DNA from: Porphyra umbilicalis
Taxonomy: Eukaryota > Rhodophyta > Bangiophyceae > Bangiales > Bangiaceae
Reading direction: 5' to 3'
Assembly (NCBI GenBank): GCA_002049455.2
Contig: KV918884.1
Location: forward strand, 62,001 to 126,000
DNA: 64,000 bases
The notes under the pieces were generated by a model. It saw nothing but the letters and a program-made list of their open reading frames with translations, had not been told where the DNA came from and made no database searches. This document shows positions 53,150 through 63,720 of this stretch, piece after piece; the stretch's first letter is position 1, and every line of letters starts with the position of its first letter. The position numbers were made by a program, and so were the translations under genes.

Positions 53150-55720
53150 AACGTGTGGCGTGTGCTGTGCTCTGACTGCTGCCTGTCGCGCGGCAAGAGG
53201 TTAGCGGCGGCGGCACGGCGGCGGCAAGGCGGCGGCACGGCGGCGCGACGGCGCTGGGGGAGGTTTGGTGCTGTCGTGGGGCGGGCGGTGCTTTGGTCGG
53301 GGCGGCGGCGGCGGGGCTGGAGCTGGAAACGCCTGCCCCGCCGCCGCACTCAACACGCGGCAGGTGCCACTGCGCCGGCGGCAGCACAGTCCCCGTTGCG
53401 CTGCCGCAGCCGCCGGCGCGCTCAAGGTCGGCGGCGGCAGCGTGGTGGCGGCGCGGCGGCGCGGCGCCGCGGCGGCGCCAAGGCGCCAAGGCGCCAAGGC
53501 GGCGGCACGGCGGCGCGACGGCGCGGAGCGGGCGTTGGCGCGGTCGTGGGGGGGGGGGCTTTTTGGTTGCGGCGGCGGCGGCGGGGCGGGTGCTGGAGAA
53601 GCCCGCCCTGCCGCCGCACCCAACACGCGGCGGCCGCCGCCGCGCCGGCAGCGGCACGATCGTCGCCGCGCCGCCGCCGCCGCCGGCGCGCACAAGGTTG
53701 GCGGCGGCGGCGTGGTGGCGGCTCGGCCGCGCGGCGGCGCCGCGGCGTCAAGGCGGCGGCACGGCGGCGCGGGGGCGCGGGGGGGGTGTTGGTGCTTTTG
53801 TCCCAGAGGGGGTGTTCTGGTCGGGGGCGCCGGCGGCGGGGCGGGTGCTGGAAACGCCCGCCCCGCCGCCGCACCCAACACGCGGCGGCGCCACAGTCCT
53901 CGCCGTGCCGCCACCGCTGCTGGCGCACACACGGTTGGCGGAGGCGACGCGGCGGTGGCAAGGCGGCGGCGCGGCGGTGCGGCGGCGCGGAGGGGGTGTT
54001 GGTGTGGTCGTGGCTGTGGGTCGGTTTTGGTTGGAGCTCCGAAGGCGGGGCACGTGCTGGAAAAGCCAGCCCCGCCGCCACACCTGACACGCGGCGGCCG
54101 CCCCCGCGCCAGCGGCGCCACAATCCTCGCCGCGCCGCCACCGCCGCCGGCGCGCACATGGTCTGCGCCAGCGGCATGGTGGCGGCTCGGCCGCGCGGCG
54201 GCGCGGCGGCGTCGAGGCGGCGGCACGGCGGCGCGGCGGCGCGGGGGGGGTGTTGGTGCTGTTGTCCCAGAGGGGGTGTTCTGGTCGGGGGCGCTGGCGG
54301 CGGGGCGGGTGCTGGAAACGCCCGCCCCGCCGCCGCACTCAACACGCGGCGGCTGCCGCCGTGCCGAAGGCGGCAGGATCGCCGCCGCGTCGCCACCGGC
54401 GCCGGCGCACACAAGGTTGGCGGCGGCGGCGCGGCGGCGGCAAGGCGGCGAAACGGCGGTGCGGCGGCGCGGGGGGGGTGATGATGCGGTCAAGGGGGGG
54501 GGGTGTTTTGTTCGGGGCGGCGGCGGCAGGGCGGGTCCTGGAGAAGCCCGCCCCGCCGCCGTACCAAACACGCGGCGGCCGCCGCCGCGCCGGCGGCAAC
54601 ACGATTGTCACCGCGGCACCGCCGTCTCCGGAGCGCACAGGGTCGGCGGCGGCGGAATGGCGGCGGCGCGGCGGCGCGACGACGGCAACGCGGCGGTACT
54701 GCGGCGCGGCGGCGCTTGCGGGGTGTTGGTGCGGTTGTGGGGGGAAGAGGGTTTGGTTGCGGCGGCCGCTGCGAGACGGGTGCTGGAGAAGCCCGCCCCG
54801 CCGCCGCACCCAACACGCGGCGGCCGCCGCCGCACAGGCAACGGAACGATCGCCACCGCGGCGCCGCCTCCGCCGAGGCGCACAAGGTCGGCGGCGGCGG
54901 CGATCCGGCAGCGCGGCGGCGCGGCGGCGGCAAGGCGCCGGCACGGCGGCGCGGCGGCGCTGGGGGGGTAGTGGTGCGGTCGTGGCGGGGGGGGTTTGAG
55001 TTGGGGCGGCGGCGGCGAGGCGGGTGCTGGAGAAGCCCACCCCGCCACCGCACCAAATACGCTGCGGTCGCCGCCGCGCCGGCGGCGGCGCGATCGCCGC
55101 CGCGCCGCCACCGCCGCCGGCGCTCACAAGATTCGCGGCGGCGGCATGGTGGCAGCGCGGCAACGCGGCGGCGCGGCGGCAGCAAAGCGGCGGCACGGCG
55201 GCGCGACGGCGCGAAAGGGATGTTGGTGCGGTCGTGGGGGGGGGGCTTTTTGGTTGCGGCGGCGGCGGCGGGGCGGGTGCTTGAGAAGCCCGCCCCGCCG
55301 CCGCACCCAACTCGCGGCGGCCGCCGCCGCGGCGGCAGCGGCACGATGGCCGCCGCGCCGCCGCCTCCGCCGGCGCGCACAAGGTCGGCGGCGGCGGCGT
55401 TTAGGCGGCGCGGCGGCGCGGTGGCGGCAAGGCGGCGGCACGGCGGGGCGACGGCGGGGGGAGGTGTTGGTGCAGTCGTGGGGGGGGGGGCTTCTTGGTC
55501 GGGGCGGCGGCGGCGGGGCAGGTGCTGGAGGAGCCCGCCCCGCCGCCGCACCCACCCCGTGGCGGTGGCCGCCTCGCAGGCGGCGGCACGAGCGCCGCCG
55601 CGCCGCCGCCGCCGCCTGCGCGCTCAAGTTTGGCGGCGGCGGCGTGGTGGCGGCGCGGCGGCGCGGCGACGAGGCGGCGTCAAGGCGGCCGCACGGCGGC
55701 TTGTGCGGCGCTTTGCAAGA
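53150..55720. repeat. ~245-bp tandem array, about 10 units, extremely GC-rich
   Basis: The anchor CAACACGCGGCGG recurs near 53351, 53621, 53876, 54085, 54340, 54566, 54811, 55055, 55308 and 55553, spacings 209-270 bp (mean about 245). Most units contain the inverted pair GCGGGGCGGG...CCCGCCCCGC around a ~11-base loop, a run of 8-12 G, and long GCGGCG/GGCGGC tracts. Frames remain open for hundreds of codons in nearly every frame on both strands, Ala/Arg/Pro-rich, so coding is not supported. The array lies wholly within the hAT element. Confidence 0.85.
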
Positions 55721-57435
55721 GCGATGTGGCCACGTGTCTTGGGTCCTCCCGTGAAAGCACTTTTCATTCTTTCGAAAATGGGGTGAAGTTTCACCTGCGA
55801 CGCCCGGCAGCGGCGCGTCGCTCGCTCTCCCGTGCGTACGTGTCTTTGTGCCGTGCAGGCGTCCGCCCTAATCGCGCAGCGAGGGCATGGCGGGTACGCA
55901 CGTTGTCGGCGGTGCGGTGGACGCCCGCGGGCGCCAACTCGTCGTTAGCGTAGCCCGCCGACCAGTGGTGGGGGGTGCGGCGGAAAGGCAGTGTCCGCTG
56001 TCTTGGTTAAGGGTTGTGAGACGCAGCTGGAGGTCCTGGCTGCGGTGCTCGGAGGCGTCGAGGCGGGGTCCGCTGTAGTGGTTGGTGTGCGTGTGGCGGG
56101 TCTGGAGGTCCTGTCGGCGGAGCTCGGCGGCGGAAATGTCGGGTACGAGGTAGTGGCGGGGCGGTGCGCTCCCGGGCTGATGGCTGAGTCGTCGGTGGCC
56201 GGGGGCGATGAGACTGCCGTCGTGGTCATGGGCAGAGAGCTCCTGTTGTATGATGAGGCGGGACCGGCGGGTCTCGCTTACGCTGACTGCTTGCGCCGCT
56301 CTGTAGCCTGAACATCATCCTCGACCAGAAACTCGACTTGATAGGACATGACGTATGTGTAGGTCGACCAGGACAGCTCGTTTCTCGAGCGGTGATCGGC
56401 GGCGTAAGCGTGGCGTTTGTGGTCGTTTTCGAGAGATGTCTGACGGAAATCCCTGTGAGGTCAGGGACGCACGGCTGCGAAAACGCCGGTGAGCTTGCTA
56501 CACGGGTGCGTAGTGCGGTCGTGGTGTCCATATGCGCGTGGCGCCAAGCTTTGGTATCGCCCCTGGACGAGGCCGGTCAGGTGGCCATGGCGGACGTTGA
56601 GGCGGTGTGCGCGGTGGGGCTGTGAGTCGTGTCGGCGGTTGTCGTCGGCCACAGGGCGGCAGTGGCAGTCGTGGAGTGGGCATGTGAGACAGGGCCGGAA
56701 GTGATAAGAGTGTGTCGTGGTGTCATCGAGGGGGTGGTGTGAGGTTCTCGTCTCATGCGTAAGAGACTGAAGAGATACTTGTACCGCAGAGGCTTGTTCT
56801 TTCAATGGACAGACTGGAACAGCTGATAGTGTCGGCTTCAGTTGGTGGCGCCCAGACGGTGTTAGTGGTCAATGTCCAATGATATGTGAGTCACCAGGTC
56901 GTGGTGTCGGCGTCACTCAGCCGCGGTATGTTGTCCTCATTCGGGTTATCAGGGTGGTGATTTGTACAGCTGGATGTCATGTCCGCGGCGGTCGGCTGCC
57001 GCAGATTGGCATCCAAGTGGATTGAGAGGGGGGGTGCTGAGCAGGTCGCCGAGGTGTTGGCGGCACCAAGTGAAGGCATAGATGCGCTCAAGGATCCAGG
57101 ATTGCGGCGTGTGAGGAGGCTGACCGTGGTCTCAGATGCAATCGGCGGCGGCGGCGTGCCATTGGCCGTCGTGCCGGGGGCGAGTGTGGAGCTGGACAAG
57201 TGACCAGCACGATGAGTGTTCCAAAAGTCGTCTCCATCCACGCATCTAACTTCAAAGAACAGGTACCGACACTCCATCGTCACCCACAGACCTACTCTGA
57301 GTCCGACGTGCCGAAAACGGAGTCACCGCCGCTATCCGACGAAAATCCCTGAGACCCACCCCCAGCCGATGTGTCAACAGAAATCGCACTCATGTCAGAG
57401 CGGGTACTCAATCGCGCACCATGCGACAATGCAGG

Positions 57436-57838
57436 TATTGCTGATCCCCGAATTTTGTCCTGAGGGACAGAGACAGAGACTGACTAAGAATAACAGCATT
57501 CTATTGGTCGAAAACTACAGTAAGAAGGCATTGAAGCCAATAGAAAGCCCGCATTAGATGCCAGGACCTTGCATCCAGCAAACCTCACTGTTTGTTGCCC
57601 CGTGATCCGATTTTCTTGGCACGAAGTAAGCTGCCCATGCGAGATCTTGCCATTTTCTACTGTCGCCTTGCCAGAAGTGCAGAAAAAAAGAGGAGCTGAT
57701 GTCGATTTCCAGGCTGGATGGGCACATGTAAGCAATCAGGCGCACCAAGTCAGTCCCAGGGGCGTATCTGATTGGTGGAGAGAGTCGGTCCGCAAGTCAG
57801 TCTCTGTCCACCAGGACAAAATTCGGAGATCAGCAATA
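57436..57838. repeat. Inverted repeat at the 3' end of the hAT transposase gene
   Basis: Left arm about 57436-57484 and right arm about 57795-57838 are complementary over about 42 bases with one 6-base insertion and a few mismatches (core ATTGCTGATC and CCGAATTTTGTCCT). The right arm is the end of the transposase coding sequence, so the left arm is an inverted copy of it. The ~310-base loop is unique sequence. Confidence 0.75.
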
Positions 57839-60292
57839 TGCTAGACAGGTCCGCCGGAAGAAGGTGAGTGCTGAACCTCACCAGGCAGTGCATCTTGACG
57901 TGCTCTGGTAGCAGCCTTGAGCGGTCCTTGCGCAACACAAGGCCAGCCACAGAGAAGTCGCGCTCCGACGCGGCCGATGACCCTGATGCTTTAAGAACGG
58001 AGAGTGCCACGTGGTGTAGCACATGAAACTCAGAGGAACGAGACCCCCAGAAGGAAACTGCGTCTTCAGCACTGAGGTAAGTTGCCAGGAAGCAGTCGAG
58101 CTCGCGCTCGACTGCCTCAAGCGGCGTGATCACCTGTGCATCATCAGCGTCATCAGAGTCCCAGCCAAACAATGTTGTACGGCACAAATTGCGCTCCATA
58201 TGCAGCTGCTGCTCTTGATTTGGCACCGTTGGTTCGACCAAGGCCAGGTGCGACGCCGTCTCCATCACTGGTGACCGTGCTCGTCCAGTGGGGTCGTCTT
58301 GGCCAACGCGGGATGCGGCCTTGCTCAGCATCGCCGCCCCGCCGGGCGTCAACAGCGTCGCCGCCGGAACCGCATCGTTGTTCAACCAGTTCTTCGCGTC
58401 GTCCGAGGTGTGGAAAAACCTTCGGTCGAGTTCCTCGCGTAGGATCCCGACAACGGCAACGGCCTCCTCTCGGAGCCCGCCAGAGCACCTGGCGGTCGTT
58501 GTTGAATATTGCTCGTGCTTGTAAAGGCGCCCGTCGAGCTCCATCACATTTGTGCGGCCCTTGACGGCCTTAAGGAAGTCATAGATTGCCTCGTGTTCTA
58601 CCGCCTGCGGCTTGTCGAAAGCCTTGGGGCACGGAAACACTCGGAGCTGGATAGTGCGCCGCAGACGACAGACAAGCCCGAACGCATCGGCCACCGTCGC
58701 GGAAGAGCTCTGAACCGCTATGCCTGCCTCGTACGCCGGCTGCAACACGCCAATAAGATGGCGCACAGCCTTCCAATGCCATCGGCCGAGCTGCTGCTCC
58801 TGCTGTGCGGCCGTTAAGTCGTCTAGGTCCCAAAACCCAATCACCCGCGGCATTAGTGTGAAGAACCGAACAAGGGATTGATATGTGGAGCCCCACCGTC
58901 CCAGCGTCTCGGTAACCATTTTCCGAGGCGCGTCGTCCCCCGGAAATGGGACCGAGTTGAGCTTCTCGACGCTTGCCGGAGACTTGTGGAAGTGGTTCGC
59001 AATCTTGCGCCCGCGGCTCAGGAGGTCGGCGGTTGCCTGATCTCCGCGGCTGCCCCGTGTCGTCCGGACAGATGAAGGCCCACCGTGGCCCCGCCGCGCA
59101 GCTGCTCCTGTTGCTCCCGTCGCGCCGAGAGACGCCTTCACCGCAAGATGCATGGTGTGGTCGGCACAGGGGACCCACCGCGGCCAAATGTTCGTCAAGG
59201 CCTTCTTCACATTGGCACCCGAGTCGGAAGTCGATGAACTCACGTCCTCGTGACGCACGCCGTACCGCTGCAGGAAGTGCTGCGCCCACGCCTTAATGGT
59301 GGCGCTTTCGTGCCGTCCGGTGAATGGAGCGACACCAAGGTGGTGCTCCGCAACAGCCGAGCTGTCGGGATCAATGCACCGCAGCACAAGCGAGCCATGT
59401 GACCCGGATCCGTGCCTCTCTGTCCACAGATCCGTGATCAGGTGAAAGAAAGGTAGCCCTCTGTACAGCGACTGTAGGCGCCGCACTTCCTCGCGTAGTT
59501 GATCGGTGATGAAGGATTAGAGATCAAGAAGGATGTCGCGGACTCAACTCGTTGCAGGCGGGTCGTTCGACACACCGAGGCCACGACCAAATTCTAGCAT
59601 ATAACTGCTGCCGGACAGAGCAAATGGAGACATCGTCATCACCAGCATGAGGACGAAGCGCAGATGATGAGGACGAGCTTGGGCAGGCGTCATCTCGCGA
59701 GAGCGCGTTGCCGTGAGGTAGCCGTCCATAGGCCCGCTTAATCTTCCAGGTGCAGCGACGAGCGGCCGAGAACTCTTGGCCTGCCACTCCGCCGCGTCTT
59801 GGTGGCGGCGACGCTGGACCTCCTCCGCGGCTGCAGAGCAGGCGACATTGTTGAAATGGCGCCATGCATTGCTCGACTTGCCGTTGCGCAGAATGTAACA
59901 CGAGCTGACCCGTCCAAGTGCACAAACGCGGCACCGCACCACGAAGTGGCCCCTCTGGTCAACTCTATTGCCGTTTCAGAAGTCCCAAAAGTGGTGCGCC
60001 TGCGCGCGTGACGTCCAGGTCTTGTCTCCATCCTTGAGTGGGTGCCACAACGCTCCTTTGTGAGTAACACTCGCAGAACGTTGTAAAGTTGGTGTTGAAG
60101 GGTACGTACCAATGATATGGCAAGGAAGTCACCACTGCCGGATGCCCGTGATGAAGCCGGCTCTCCCTCGTCATGCGGGCTCGCAGAACCTGGACGGCTC
60201 TGGCCTTGCGATTGTGCTGGAACGAGTCTCGTCGCGTCATCACCGGTACCTCCGCCGTCGCCCCCGCTTGTGTTGCTGCCGGTAGAGTCCAT
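57750..60292 (-). pseudogene. hAT-superfamily transposase
   Basis: Possible ATG at 60292 (MDSTGSNTSGGDG) with a Ser/Gly-rich start; an intron or break near 60110-60000 is likely. The BED-type zinc finger (VRCRVC...NAWRHFNNV) lies at about 59935-59835. After the linker two in-frame stops occur (TGA near 59546, TAA near 59518). The main part (59486-57750, 578 codons) follows: LITDLWTERHGSGSHGSLVL, SDSGANVKKAL and CADHTMHLAVKASL of the RNase H-like core. The C-terminal dimerisation domain is seen at SSAASERDFSVAGLVLRKDR (about 57900-57960). Domain order and length fit the family. The three pieces are in one frame or near it, so damage is slight. The product would bind the CAGGGG ends and could have mobilised the MITEs here. 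Confidence 0.9.
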
Positions 60293-60752
60293 TATTGCCA
60301 CAGTGACGACTGCACGGTAGCTTCGATGGCAGGTAGTACCTCGGGGGTGCGAGAAACCACAGCGGGAAGGGCCAGAGTGCACAAAATGCGAAGGCGCACG
60401 ACATCGACACCGCTCGCACAGTGAGGTGTCCCGCAGCGTCTGACTGTAATCGCACCTGCGAGGATCCAGGCCTTGCAGGAGCCGGCGGCGGCCGCGCCGT
60501 GGCCGCTGCTGCATCAGCCAGCCGCGGACAGACCGTTCGACAGGTGTCGATCGGATATAGTCGAATTATACAAATGCACTCCGAGACCTGTGTATTCTCA
60601 TCCTTGGGTTCCAATAAGGACCATTGTATATGCTTTCACCACGATTGATTAAAATAAGAGCGTCCTGACATTGTCCACAATCACGATAGATGTGACTATA
60701 ATGAGCGGATATATCGCGCTAGGATTGATCCTTTGTAACCCCTGGTGCGAAC

Positions 60753-60806
60753 CCTCTCCGTAAAACGTATGGCAGGCTCCTCGATACCAGAAGAGACGGA
60801 TGGAAC
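60753..60806 (+). pseudogene. Ty3/gypsy F integrase fragment between two insertions
   Basis: Continues the integrase frame after the hAT duplication, reading LSVKRMAGSSIPEETDG, then cut by MITE 1d. Confidence 0.75.
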
Positions 60807-61556
60807 CAGGGGTTGTCATGGATATATCCCCGACGATTATATCCGTGCATTAATTCCAAATACACTTCGGATACGAGCCGGAAACACATATCCGAAAAGC
60901 ATTAAGAAAAAAGGAGGTGAGGATATATCTATCCTGTCCGACATAAATTGCAAGATTATACTGGATCCGTATGCAAGATATGAGAGTCAGGATACAGGGA
61001 TACATACGGTAATGAGGCTTTCCACGCCTGGCGAATTCTTCTTAAACACAGTCGAACTCACTTTTTGGGTGCCGAGAATCAGGGAATTAATCTTCGAAGA
61101 TTGGGCGGCAGCAAGCGGCGATCTAGCCCGACCCGAAGCGATCCGTTCAGTCGCGCGACTTGACCCGATTGCGTTGCTGTCAGAGTGTAACACGACATTG
61201 AGAACGGTCATTCTGATGTCCGTTCACACCAACGGCTGGGAACCGCCACCATGGCTCCCGTTTGGTCGTTGAAATCAAGTGTGGATTTGAATTCGTACTG
61301 AAGTCCGTTTAGCACTGGAATAACGGCTGGATGGCGTTCTTCCCGGACTCTTACTGAGCTGTCCGTCGGACTTGTGGATTCTATTCGCATCCAATAATCG
61401 TATCTTTAAAGAATATATTCTACTGAAATTTCTGGTTCCGGAGGCAAATATCCTGATCCGGATCTCAGCTGAGGGAGGTATCCGTAATCAGATACGAAGG
61501 ATTCGCGTGTATCCGTATCAAATTACGGCCCGAAATCCACATCCTGACAACCGCTG
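60807..61556 (+). mobile_element. hAT-type MITE 1d in gypsy F
   Basis: About 750 bp, ends CAGGGGTTGTCATGGATATA and inverted CAGCGGTTGTCAGGATGTGG. The flanks GATGGAAC and GATGAAAG agree at 6 of 8 positions if the right end is set at 61555, so the duplication is decayed or the boundary is off by one base. It aligns along its length with MITE 1b. The position is 62 bp right of the hAT element. Confidence 0.88.
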
Positions 61557-62412
61557 ATGAAAGCCCACAAGCCCTTGCCAATGTCATCTGGGCGCGGCCA
61601 CGTAACATGATCCAGAAGGTATGGCGGTCCCTCACGCTGCCACAGCGGCGGTACAAGAGGAACTCCGACGCTTACTAGCGAAAGGTCAACAAAGATGTCT
61701 AAGCGGGGGACTAGGTAATCTTCGATGGCGACGCGCGGACCAACTGCAAGCTCAGAACCCGCGCGGCCGGACCGCCCGAGGTGTCGTCCAGCCTGAAAGG
61801 CACGTTCTCGATGGACTTCAACGGGTTACCGGAGACAATGAGCAGCGACCACGTGACGGCTGCGCGGGGCCCACCGAAGGATTCGATGACGCTCATGCAG
61901 AGCCTTGGAGCACACTGAGACATCGTGTTCCCGAGGGGCATCAACACACGTGCAACCAGATCGTCTGGGCGGCCTTCGTGGGCCATAAAATTGCAGATGA
62001 CGGCATGCTGCTCCTGGGGACCCGCTATTGCGGATACCAACCCGAGGAGGACACCCTCCATTTGGACATCCGGTTGGACCTACGCAAGGTGCACCAGTAC
62101 ATGCGACGTGGCTACGTTCGAGACGAAGAAGCAGAGTCGGTCGGTGACTTTCTCGCCTCAGACAGTTCCCATGCAGGACACTTGGTTTTCAATTTTGAGG
62201 CGTGGCCGATTCCCAGTGACGACACCTGTTCCGGTCGAGGCCACGCGGTTGCGATGGCGACCGGATCAGATGAACAGTTTCGAAGGGCAGGCGGTAGTAC
62301 GCGATGGCTGACCGGCGCACACCTGTCGGACATTAGACCACAAGGGGGATTCGAGATTCGGCCTGACGGACAAGAGGCTCCACTAAGAGTGATACGCAAA
62401 CGACTTGCTTAG
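61557..62412 (+). pseudogene. Ty3/gypsy F integrase C-terminus and chromodomain
   Basis: First the frame reads ALANVIWARPRNMIQKVWRS and QRRYKRNSDAY, the helical stretch that follows integrase cores. After stops near 61676 it continues, in another frame, with a DxDGLPE-like FSMDFNGLPETMSSDHVTAA (about 61806-61863), typical of algal and oomycete gypsy elements. A chromodomain lies at about 61960-62130: VWAAFVGHKIADDGMLLLGT, YCGYQPEEDT, LRKVHQYMRRG. The open frame ends at 62412. Frame changes near 61700 and 61910 make it a pseudogene. No 3' LTR recognised. Confidence 0.8.
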
Positions 62413-62534
62413 TGTTACTTGATCGATGACGCACCGTATGGCACCGTCGACATGACGAAACCCCTACACTACGAGCTAATACTAAGACCCCCAGAGCTGT
62501 TGCGCCCCCATTCTGTCATGGCTACCCCCCTTGG

Positions 62535-63720
62535 TCAACGACGGACAGACGAAGGCCCACACCACCCGGGACCGGGCGGACCACGGAAGCGCTCCGCTGG
62601 AGGCTTCTTTTGGTAGACGTCAAGGTCGCGTTTGTGCTGCTGGCGGCGGTTGGCCTCACCAGCGACCACGCCGACCTTACGAAGGAGACCCGCGCGGGTG
62701 TTACGCCGACCCAGAAATTTCACTAGCTCCTTTGAGTGGCGCGGCGAAACCCCGGGGTGTTCATTGGCACACTGGGATATCCAGTCGCCGAGGGAAGCCA
62801 TGGTGTGACATAAGCCGGTCACCAATGTCCCCGTGGTGTAGCCTCGGAGTTCCTTGATGTCGCAAGCCGCCACGCGCGCCAAACTCTGCGGAAAAAGATC
62901 CGAGGGGATGTGGTCCATGTGGTCAAAGGCAGCGTCGGGGATGTCACGGTGTTTCACGGGGTCGAGCGAGACGGTGAGGCCACCCCCGGATTTACCCACT
63001 GAGAAGGTGTCAGACACGGCAGGCGGCAACGGACGCGGAGGAGACGACGTCGCGGCGCCGGTCACCACGGGGAAAGCAGTCGGCTCGGTCCCAGTACCGG
63101 AAGAACACGAACTGCGGGCTGCCAAGACGGCGGCGGCCCATCCCCCACGAGCTGGGCCGTAGCCACGTGCCTCGAGGATGACCGCGGTGTAGGGCAAGTA
63201 GAAGGGGAAGAGATCCCCGGCGACTTTGGCGCGTGTCCTGTCGTCATCCACCTCGAGGGCCGCTCAAACCCAACCCTGGCGGTGCCGACGGTCTGTGCTA
63301 AGGGCGCGAAGACGCTGCCGGAATGCTTGTGTGTCACAAAAATGGTCCGCGAGGTCAAACAGTGCCCCGAGGATGGCGGTCGCCACCGCGTCGGGACCGG
63401 CGGCGTTGACGCGGATGTTGGACAGCCCGACGGAGCGCCTCTAATCGGAAAATCTCGAAGGGTACCGCAACAATACCCGACGGGTTCAGAAAAACTCGAG
63501 GGGAACGACGGCCGCCGCGAGCGCCAATTCGGTGCGGAAGAGGGCCCGCGGGGTGCGCCGCCCCGCTTCAAGGTCGTTCGTGACGTTTGCGTGTACCCGC
63601 GGGAGTGTCACCTTGCAACCGTACGGGACCTCGGCCCCGGACCATTACGCGGGAGTTGGCGACAAGAAGCGCGAGCGGGTCGCCGTGGCGCAGCTGAAAT
63701 ACTGCGCCTGGTGCCTAGCA
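62535..63720 (-). pseudogene. Unrecognised ORF, broken by stops and a frame change
   Basis: Main piece 63251-62535 (238 codons, starting VDDDRTRAKVAGDLFPFYLP) includes FDHMDHIPSDLFPQSLARVA and a basic end KVGVVAGEANRRQQHKRDLD. Upstream, coding-like sequence continues through a TGA at 63268-63266 (CDTQAFRQRLRALSTDRRHR), a frame change near 63430 and further to VHANVTNDLEAGRRTPRALF near 63600 and beyond a stop near 63650. Composition is balanced, so this was probably a real protein. It might be a capsid-type Gag of another LTR element, but no signature supports that firmly. Confidence 0.4.

Larger units (their letters stand above)
52781..60744 (-). mobile_element. Autonomous-type hAT element, 7.96 kb, nested in gypsy F integrase
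   Basis: Ends CAGGGGCTTTCAGATCAG (52781) and inverted CAGGGGTTACAAAGGATC (60744). The perfect 8-bp target duplication GTGCGAAC at 52773-52780 and 60745-60752 fits nTnnnnAn. It encodes a hAT transposase on the minus strand (57750-60292) and carries a ~2.6-kb GC-rich tandem array. The transposase contains nonsense codons, so this copy is probably inactive. 52799-53150 and 55790-57430 have no supported gene. Confidence 0.93.

Noticed and set aside
53153-55786. Long Ala/Arg/Pro-rich ORFs of 350-570 codons on both strands
   Set aside because: Same cause: a ~245-bp GC-rich tandem array leaves most frames open on both strands, so openness is not evidence of coding.
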